Source: CALARM01 sp964431735 (GTDB lineage Bacteria; Vulcanimicrobiota; SpSt-956; JAKJGF01). Taken from it: DNA of 5,165 bases. How positions within the stretch are numbered: the first letter of the stretch is position 1; every line of letters starts with the position of its first letter. The stretch is taken from contig CAYSLJ010000280.1 in assembly GCA_964431735.1 (NCBI GenBank), forward strand, positions 1 to 5,165, given 5' to 3'. Both the position numbers and the translations under genes were made by a program. The notes beneath the pieces were generated by a model. The model did no database searches. It worked only from the letters and a program-made list of their open reading frames with translations, and was not told where the DNA came from. Shown piece by piece: positions 1 through 5,165 of the stretch.

Positions 1-79
1 TAACTATAATTTTCAGTAAAGGTGAATTTACCTGTCGTAAAAAAACGCAATCTAAAATCTACGAAAGTCAAATTCTTTA

Positions 80-108
80 TTGCATATTAACAGTCATTTC
101 ACTATAAT
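80..108 (+). promoter_or_regulatory. Predicted sigma70-type promoter for the YfhO/propeller gene pair
   Basis: A perfect -10 hexamer TATAAT (103-108) lies exactly 17 bp downstream of TTGCAT (80-85), which keeps the critical TTG of the -35 consensus. Transcription would start near 115 and leave a leader of about 105 nt before the ATG at 220. This is the best-spaced hexamer pair in the 219-bp upstream region. AT-rich DNA throws up such matches by chance, so the call rests on the exact -10, the ideal spacing and the position ahead of an operon. A second ACTATAAT occurs at 3-10, but its -35 would lie outside the window. Confidence 0.5.
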
Positions 109-167
109 AGCTAATAACAGTATATATTTCTTGACACGTAACCTGTAAATAATGGCGGAAGGAAACA

Positions 168-207
168 GAGTAGCTACAAAATAATACAGGGAAACCGTCC
201 ACTACTC
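168..207 (+). promoter_or_regulatory. Possible stem in the mRNA leader ahead of the YfhO gene
   Basis: GAGTAG (168-173) is perfectly complementary to CTACTC (202-207). Between them is GG-GAAA-CC (189-196), a tiny hairpin with a GNRA-type loop. The structure would end 12 nt before the ATG at 220, and that start has no Shine-Dalgarno sequence at normal spacing. A role in controlling translation is inference only. A 6-bp match across a 28-nt gap can arise by chance, and no known riboswitch class is recognised. Confidence 0.18.
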
Positions 208-219
208 ACTATTTATACA

Positions 220-2514
220 ATGAAGAAATTTCGTTATTTAAATAAAGATATTTTCTCTATCTCTGTATTGTTTATACTTGCACTCATATTTTTTTATAAT
301 CCTCTTTTTACTGGCAAAACCTATTTCATAGGAGATATTGAAGCAATGGCTTATCCTTTTAATAATTATAAATATGAAATGGGACAGGCAGGAAAGCTAT
401 TTCTGTGGGATCCTTATACCTTTTGCGGCCAACCCTATATAGCAGACTTACATACAGGAATTTTTTACCCTCTGAACTGGATATATTTCTTTATACCTGC
501 CGATATTGGTATCGTAATTTATGTAGTCATTCATTTTCTTCTGGCAGGTATTTTTTCATATATATTTTTAAAAGATCTGGAATTTGATCATCTGTCATCA
601 CTGACAGGTTCCATATTTTATAGCTTTTCCGGCTTTATGGCCATAAGAATAATACATATGAATTTTATAACAGACTGTGCACTTTTACCTTTATGTCTTT
701 ACTGGGTAAATATATTATTTCGCAGGAAAAATATTCTCTCATCACTTATTTTAGGACTATGCCTCTCATTCAGTGTACTATCAGGAAATTATCAGATGAG
801 CTTGATGGTCTATATTATAGTATTTATATATTTTCTGGCGAAACTGGAAATAAAGGAACTAAAAAAACAGCTTATACCGGCAGGGCTTTTTTTTATATCT
901 ATCATGTTTTCTTTAATGGTTATGGCAGTTCAATTATTGCCAACACTCGAATATTTAGGACAGACCATGAGACTTACAGGAGGCCTCCCCTATGACATGG
1001 CTACGGAGAATTCAGTGGAATTAAAACAGCTGTTATTATTCATAATTCCTGACTATTTTGGTTCTCCAGGAAGTTTTAAACTTGAAGGACACCGTTACTA
1101 CTGTGAAGCATGTTTTTACACAGGTTTCTTCCCTCTATTTCTCACATTAATTGCTCTTTTTCTGAGTAATAATAAAGAGAAAAAAATACTCTTTATATTT
1201 GCCTTTATCGGGATAACAGGCTTTCTGCTCTCTCTCGGTAAATACACTTCTGTATACTGGATATTCTACAATATTGCTCCGTTATTCAAGTCCTATAGAG
1301 TCCCTTTCAGATGGCTTTTTCTGTTATTGCCAGGCATGTTATATGCTATAGCCCTCTCTACATGTAAATTAGCCAGAATTGAGAAACCTGTAACATACAG
1401 AGAATGTCCGGGCTTAATCATTTCTATTTTAGCTGCAGCATCGGTTATGATAGGTATTTTACTATTCATACTGATTAGACCTCCTGCCAGCAATACAGGT
1501 ACAGTATTTTTCATCATCACAGGCTTTGCCGGTTTTATAATAATATTTCTGAAGCTATACTGTAAAATAAGTGGAAAAATCTTTTTTTTACTTACAATAA
1601 TGACACTTATAATATCGGCTTTTTCCTTCGGTTTCAACCTTAATCCAACTATAGAAAGAGACTATTTCACAAAAACGACAGAACAACTATTTGGTATGTT
1701 ACAAAACAGAATCCCTCCAGAACGTATCTATTATCATCCTCCTATTGAATATATATCTACAATAAATATGGCCGGTACCAGAAAAATATCTACTATTATC
1801 GGATATAATCCTTCTTCGCTGAAAAGATATGGAGAATATATACTTTATTCAGAGCATCAGGTGCCTCTGACATATGACAGACAGCTTGAATTTATAAAAT
1901 GGACAAATGCAATACCACTGAACAATCTTACTTCAAAAATGTTATTACTACTTAATCTTACTTCAATCTATTCCTTTAAAAAAAATCAGCATGATTACAA
2001 TATGCATATAATACCTGTAAACAATCCATATGAACGGGCTTTTACTGTAAACACCTGTAAAATAATTACAGATGATTACAAAATACTCGAATATATGAAA
2101 AGTGATAAATTTGATCCTCTGAGTGAAATATTATTATCTGAAGACTGTAATATACGGAAATCCGACATAATAAAAAAAATAAATTATCCTGTTAAATATC
2201 AGGTTTTTGAACCGGATTATATAAAAATGAAGGTATATCCTGCTGAACCTTGCTGGCTCTTTCTTTCAGAGATTTATTATCCGGGATGGAAAGCGTTTGT
2301 AGACCGGAAAGAACGCAAAATCTACAGGGCTAATTATATGTTCAGAGCAATAGAACTAAAAGAATGTGATAATACAGTAGAATTTTATTTCAAACCTGAT
2401 TCCTTTAAAAAAGGGACTACAATCTCTGTCCTGGCCATGTTAATCTTATCAGGATTTTTATTATCTGAGCTTTTCAAACTATCCAAAAGGGTTGGCAAAA
2501 AATATGAAGAATAA
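220..2514 (+). CDS. YfhO-family polytopic membrane protein (GT-C-like, probable envelope glycosylation)
   Basis: This 764-residue protein is integral to the membrane. YfhO proteins (Pfam YfhO) resemble GT-C glycosyltransferases, and in Firmicutes members are linked to adding sugars to lipoteichoic acid; the substrate here is unknown. Family hallmarks seen: GDI at 38-40 after the first membrane helix (about 12-30), WDP at 63-65 running into FCGQPYIAD (68-76), FYP at 82-84, SGFM at 137-140, SGNYQ at 188-192, PDYFG at 277-281, SYRVPFRW at 358-365, and SEIYYPGWKAFVD at 683-695 in the C-terminal soluble part. About 12-14 hydrophobic helices fill residues 12-472, a soluble domain spans about 475-730, and a last helix lies at about 734-755. 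Length is somewhat below many YfhO proteins but nothing looks missing. The start has no clear Shine-Dalgarno. It is chosen because it is the first start after the in-frame stop at 139-141 and keeps helix 1 and the GD motif. It is the first gene of a likely two-gene operon. Confidence 0.88.
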   Translation: MKKFRYLNKDIFSISVLFILALIFFYNPLFTGKTYFIGDIEAMAYPFNNYKYEMGQAGKLFLWDPYTFCGQPYIADLHTGIFYPLNWIYFFIPADIGIVIYVVIHFLLAGIFSYIFLKDLEFDHLSSLTGSIFYSFSGFMAIRIIHMNFITDCALLPLCLYWVNILFRRKNILSSLILGLCLSFSVLSGNYQMSLMVYIIVFIYFLAKLEIKELKKQLIPAGLFFISIMFSLMVMAVQLLPTLEYLGQTMRLTGGLPYDMATENSVELKQLLLFIIPDYFGSPGSFKLEGHRYYCEACFYTGFFPLFLTLIALFLSNNKEKKILFIFAFIGITGFLLSLGKYTSVYWIFYNIAPLFKSYRVPFRWLFLLLPGMLYAIALSTCKLARIEKPVTYRECPGLIISILAAASVMIGILLFILIRPPASNTGTVFFIITGFAGFIIIFLKLYCKISGKIFFLLTIMTLIISAFSFGFNLNPTIERDYFTKTTEQLFGMLQNRIPPERIYYHPPIEYISTINMAGTRKISTIIGYNPSSLKRYGEYILYSEHQVPLTYDRQLEFIKWTNAIPLNNLTSKMLLLLNLTSIYSFKKNQHDYNMHIIPVNNPYERAFTVNTCKIITDDYKILEYMKSDKFDPLSEILLSEDCNIRKSDIIKKINYPVKYQVFEPDYIKMKVYPAEPCWLFLSEIYYPGWKAFVDRKERKIYRANYMFRAIELKECDNTVEFYFKPDSFKKGTTISVLAMLILSGFLLSELFKLSKRVGKKYEE

Positions 2515-2533
2515 TTAAGAATAAAAATTTAAT

Positions 2534-2540
2534 AAAGGAG
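2534..2540 (+). promoter_or_regulatory. Strong ribosome binding site for the propeller gene
   Basis: AAAGGAG lies 9 nt before the ATG at 2550 and fixes that start. It sits in the 35-bp gap after the YfhO stop codon, with no terminator or promoter visible between the genes, which supports co-transcription. It contrasts with the upstream YfhO gene, which has no such site. Confidence 0.8.
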
Positions 2541-2549
2541 CGAAATAAA

Positions 2550-4265
2550 ATGTTCAGAAATAAATTAAACTTTACGATTACCATTTTATTGATAATAACA
2601 TTATTATCGCATGTGTTTACACAGACTGCATATGCGATGACATCTCCTTTATGGGACAGGGAATTCGATAAAGATATAGACTGGATAATTCAAACAGAAT
2701 TTGATGTGCTCATAGCAGGAAGCAATAAAAAGCTTTATGCCATTTCCGAAAGGAGAGGAGAAGAGATATGGTCTATAGAAAACGTACCCGACATTAACAG
2801 AAACGATGTTGCAGTAATTGACGGCACAGACATTATTCTTGTAAACAGAGAAGTGGAGAAAAACAGATCATATAAACTGGAAGCCTATGAACTTCTCACA
2901 GGGAAAAAACTATGGGAAAATAATAAAATAAAAGGTAAAGGCATAGGAATTTTACCGGTCCTTGAAAGATGGTCATTTATTTATCTCATAGATAGTGACA
3001 GCAGCGATAGAGTTCGTCCCCATATATACAACATGAATATATTCAAAGGCAAAATCAACTGGGAATCGGAATTTAGCAGTTCATTTAACGGAACAAAATC
3101 GTCAGGAGTTTTAATTTTCGGTAATAAATATGATGTAAGCGGTTTTTACCCGCCTGTTTTTATAGATGATGAAATATACTTTTTTTATGATGGTATCAGG
3201 AAGTTTTCCTACAAAACAGGGAAACAGTTATGGTATGCCACATACACGGTTAATAGAGACGAAACCTTTATAAGATCTGACGGAGATGCCATAATTACCG
3301 AAAAAACCATATACACATCAGGAGCAGGCATAGTAAGAGCCATAAATCGTAAAGACGGCAGCGTTATATGGGCTTCTGAAGATTTCGGTCTCGTACCTCT
3401 TATGTATTACGATGAAGGAAAAATCTTCGGACAGATCGGCGGAACCTTTATTAAAGCCAATCTCGACGATGTCAAAAATATAGCTCCTGTCGGCTTATTT
3501 TCTTTAGATGCAAAAACAGGAAATTGTATCTGGAAATTCTATAACTGCCAGCAACCTGTAACAAACATAGTACCTATAAAAGACAAAATCCTCTTTTCAG
3601 ATAAGAGATCCCTTATAGCAATTGACAAAAAAACAGGTAAAGATATATATAAAACAACGCTGGATTTTGAGAACTCTGTTATTACAGTGGCTTATGAAAA
3701 AGAAAAAAAAGTGTTTGTTCAGTCAGGTCAAAAAATCGGGTGTTATGAACTGAACAGCGGTCATAAAGTCTGGGTGACAGGTTTTAAGGAACAGAAACCG
3801 GGCTTTCTGGATAAACTCCCTAACAGACTGTTAATAGGAACTGCATTGATTGTATTTACAGGAGGCCTTGCCACTCCTATATTGCTCGGTTCCTATATAG
3901 CATATGATATAAACAGAAGCATGAACAGGAATGCAGCAGAAGACAGATTATACCGTCAGGCACAGGCTGAAAAAACATTCTGGGCAGGAGCAAATGCTTT
4001 CAGAAACAGTCCCGGTTTTTCTCAGGCTGTTAAAATAAGAAAGGAACGTATGCAGCTTCTGACAGGACAGAAGAATATATATTTTTACGTTTATGGAGAA
4101 GATGAACATAATTCCGACATACAGGGAGCAGGTGCTATAGATATAGAAAAAGGCACTATGACAGAAATAGACCTGGATAATGATAAACCTGCATACTTTT
4201 ATGACAGAATATACAAACTGTTATTCTATACAGACGGGGATAAAATATCAGCTTATAGGACTTAA
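2550..4265 (+). CDS. Exported PQQ-type (BamB-like) beta-propeller repeat protein with an embedded hydrophobic segment
   Basis: This is a 571-residue protein. Residues 1-29 form a signal peptide: basic start (R3, K5), hydrophobic core at about 8-23, and AYA before a predicted cut after residue 29. Eight copies of the propeller blade motif (aromatic or hydrophobic strand, then TG/KG-x-x-x-W) are visible, ending at W74, W122, W171, W228, W274, W328, Y367 and W408, which fits an eight-bladed PQQ-like fold. Catalytic residues of PQQ dehydrogenases are not apparent, so a binding or scaffold role like BamB is more likely than an enzyme; the ligand is unknown. A Gly-rich hydrophobic stretch at about 426-452 and a basic, Ala-rich helix-like stretch at about 453-505 separate blade 8 from C-terminal strands (about 509-571, containing GAGAIDIEKG and KISAYR). 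The gene follows the YfhO gene by 35 bp and is probably co-transcribed. Only three cysteines remain after cleavage (326, 333, 398). Confidence 0.85.
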   Translation: MFRNKLNFTITILLIITLLSHVFTQTAYAMTSPLWDREFDKDIDWIIQTEFDVLIAGSNKKLYAISERRGEEIWSIENVPDINRNDVAVIDGTDIILVNREVEKNRSYKLEAYELLTGKKLWENNKIKGKGIGILPVLERWSFIYLIDSDSSDRVRPHIYNMNIFKGKINWESEFSSSFNGTKSSGVLIFGNKYDVSGFYPPVFIDDEIYFFYDGIRKFSYKTGKQLWYATYTVNRDETFIRSDGDAIITEKTIYTSGAGIVRAINRKDGSVIWASEDFGLVPLMYYDEGKIFGQIGGTFIKANLDDVKNIAPVGLFSLDAKTGNCIWKFYNCQQPVTNIVPIKDKILFSDKRSLIAIDKKTGKDIYKTTLDFENSVITVAYEKEKKVFVQSGQKIGCYELNSGHKVWVTGFKEQKPGFLDKLPNRLLIGTALIVFTGGLATPILLGSYIAYDINRSMNRNAAEDRLYRQAQAEKTFWAGANAFRNSPGFSQAVKIRKERMQLLTGQKNIYFYVYGEDEHNSDIQGAGAIDIEKGTMTEIDLDNDKPAYFYDRIYKLLFYTDGDKISAYRT

Positions 4266-4311
4266 GGTCAGATGATCATAACAGGAATTAAATATATTCA
4301 TAAATTATTTT

Positions 4312-4331
4312 CCCTTTAATGAAGGGTTTTT
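4312..4331 (+). terminator. Weak rho-independent terminator candidate after the propeller gene
   Basis: CCCTT (4312-4316) pairs with AAGGG (4322-4326) around a 5-nt loop and is followed directly by TTTTT (4327-4331), 47 bp after the propeller stop codon. The stem is only five pairs, three of them G-C, so read-through to the TPR gene is plausible. The pattern and place fit a terminator closing the two-gene unit. Confidence 0.4.
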
Positions 4332-4400
4332 ATGATTCAAAACGAAGATAATATCGTTCTTCATACATATATATTAGCTATCCTTGGAATTATATAATTA

Positions 4401-4406
4401 AGGGAG
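4401..4406 (+). promoter_or_regulatory. Ribosome binding site for the TPR gene
   Basis: AGGGAG lies 6 nt before the ATG at 4413 and is the only good Shine-Dalgarno near this frame, which sets the start. No convincing promoter was found in the 147-bp gap; the TATAAT at 4393-4398 is too close to serve this gene, because transcripts from it would begin inside the binding site. Confidence 0.7.
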
Positions 4407-4412
4407 ATAAGT

Positions 4413-5165
4413 ATGTCTGAACTCAGTGAAGATAAAAAATTAGATATTGTTCAAGATCCTGATATAACAGCTTTACTTGACGGAACTATCACTCCTGAAT
4501 CTATAATGGAACAGGTAAATAATTTTTATAGTGATGGAAAGATAGAAGAAGCCATATTATTACATAAAAAAGTAGGAGAATTTTACCTGATAAATAAAGA
4601 GCCGGAAAAGGCACTCGAAATTTACAGGAAAATTATAGACTACAAACAGGATGTCCGCGTTCTTTTCAACATAGCCGTTATTTACAAAGACTTAAATGAT
4701 AAAAATAATGCCATTGAATTTTATAGAAAAGTTTTGAGAGTAGAAGATTCACACGAGGAAGCTTTAAGAGAATTTGCAGAACTCAATTTCGAAATAAAGA
4801 AATATGATACTGCAATAATGGCTCTCCGGCAACTGGTAAAAATAGAACCTGATAATGTAAACGTTATAGAAAAAATAGCATTTATATCAGAAATGATGGG
4901 TAGTACAAGGGGGGCTCTGGCAAATTATATTAAAGCTGCTGAATGTGCGAGAGAGAAAAAACTTTATAAAAAAGCTGAAGAACTGTTAAATAAGGTTTTA
5001 AACATCAAACCATCACATAAAGAAGCCCAGAATGAATTAAAGACTATTCAAGAATTAATAAGAGAAGAAGAAAACAGTCCTCAATATCCAGAAGAAACCA
5101 CTGAAGAAACTCTCGAAGAAACCACTGAAGAAACTCTCGAAGAAACCACTGAAGAAACTCTCGAA
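4413..5165 (+). CDS. TPR-repeat protein with acidic C-terminal tandem repeat (3' end cut off by the window)
   Basis: The frame is open from the ATG through 251 codons to the last base, with no stop, so the C-terminus is missing. No signal peptide or membrane helix is seen, so it is probably cytoplasmic. After a polar N-terminus (about 1-30), residues about 31-202 form five to six tetratricopeptide helix pairs: about 31-48 (partial), 49-80 (GEFYLINKEPEKALEIYRK), 81-114 (FNIAVIYKDLNDKNNAIEFY), 115-148 (ending IEPDN), 149-182, and 183-202 (ending IKPSH). TPRs bind other proteins; the partner is unknown. A charged linker (203-226) leads into perfect EETTEETL repeats from residue 227. The gene lies 147 bp after the propeller gene, past a weak terminator, so it may be a separate unit. 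Family identity is secure as TPR; the specific function is not recognised. Confidence 0.85.
   Translation, partial: MSELSEDKKLDIVQDPDITALLDGTITPESIMEQVNNFYSDGKIEEAILLHKKVGEFYLINKEPEKALEIYRKIIDYKQDVRVLFNIAVIYKDLNDKNNAIEFYRKVLRVEDSHEEALREFAELNFEIKKYDTAIMALRQLVKIEPDNVNVIEKIAFISEMMGSTRGALANYIKAAECAREKKLYKKAEELLNKVLNIKPSHKEAQNELKTIQELIREEENSPQYPEETTEETLEETTEETLEETTEETLE
5091..5165 (+). repeat. 24-bp perfect tandem repeat encoding EETTEETL, truncated by the window end
   Basis: Three identical 24-bp units lie at 5091-5114, 5115-5138 and 5139-5162, followed by GAA (5163-5165), which matches the start of a fourth. Each unit is two related 12-bp halves sharing GAAGAAAC, giving EETT then EETL. The unit length is a multiple of three, so copy-number change keeps the TPR gene in frame. 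Total copy number cannot be known from this window. Confidence 0.95.

Noticed and set aside
14..34. Imperfect inverted repeat (CAGTAAA ... TTTACCTG) as a terminator of an upstream gene
   Set aside because: The stem is short, AT-rich and bulged, with no T-tract on either strand.
3..107. Open plus-strand frame of 34 codons from the window edge to TAA at 105-107, possibly the tail of an upstream gene
   Set aside because: The length is within chance for AT-rich DNA, the residues show no recognisable family or domain, and it overlaps the predicted promoter. A real tail cannot be excluded without upstream sequence.
131..136. Perfect TTGACA -35 hexamer in the leader
   Set aside because: At 15-18 bp spacing the downstream sequence is GC-rich (around ATGGCGGAA, 152-160) with no -10-like hexamer; the AT-rich TAAATAAT is only 9-11 bp away.
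152..184. Ten-residue frame in the leader (MAEGNRVATK)
   Set aside because: It has no Shine-Dalgarno and no attenuator-type codon run, and is too short to separate from chance.
346..348. Alternative YfhO start at Met43, with AGGAG at 330-334
   Set aside because: The spacing is long (11 nt), and it would remove the first membrane helix and the conserved GDI motif, which belong to the family.
405..995. Two short plus-strand frames (405-587 and 693-995) inside the YfhO gene
   Set aside because: They are out-of-frame shadows of a well-supported family protein, with no protein-like features of their own.
1293..1637. Minus-strand open frame of 114 codons
   Set aside because: It lies wholly inside the YfhO gene, antisense to hydrophobic helices whose codons rarely give antisense stops; it has no family features.
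4393..4398. TATAAT as a promoter for the TPR gene
   Set aside because: It has no -35 at suitable distance, and transcripts would start inside the ribosome binding site at 4401-4406.

Overview
The window is AT-rich bacterial DNA (roughly one third G+C by eye) with three consecutive plus-strand protein genes and a short non-coding leader. Ile is mostly ATA and Arg mostly AGA, and the reading frames use the standard code with no internal TGA. There are no RNA genes, mobile-element genes, CRISPR arrays or phage genes. The gene content (a polytopic YfhO-family membrane protein, an exported beta-propeller protein, a TPR protein) suggests an uncultured or poorly sampled bacterium, but nothing here fixes a phylum.

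Layout. Positions 1-219 carry no convincing gene. They hold a good sigma70-type promoter (TTGCAT, 17 bp, TATAAT at 80-108) and a leader of about 105 nt with no clear Shine-Dalgarno site. Positions 220-2514 encode a 764-aa YfhO-family protein with many membrane segments. After a 35-bp gap with a strong ribosome binding site, 2550-4265 encodes a 571-aa protein with a signal peptide, eight PQQ-type beta-propeller motifs and an unusual hydrophobic segment before its last strands. These two genes look like one transcription unit. A 147-bp gap follows, with a small terminator-like hairpin at 4312-4331. At 4413 a TPR protein begins and runs off the window edge inside a perfect 24-bp tandem repeat (EETTEETL units).

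How they may work together. The first two genes are probably co-transcribed and both act at the cell envelope. YfhO proteins are GT-C-like and, where studied, take part in glycosylating cell-surface polymers. The propeller protein would sit outside the membrane as a scaffold or binding partner. The TPR protein looks cytoplasmic and may be an independent unit. No biochemical pathway can be assigned from this window. The most unusual points are the membrane-type segment embedded in the propeller protein, and the identical acidic tandem repeat at the edge, which probably marks both a length-variable tail and an assembly break.
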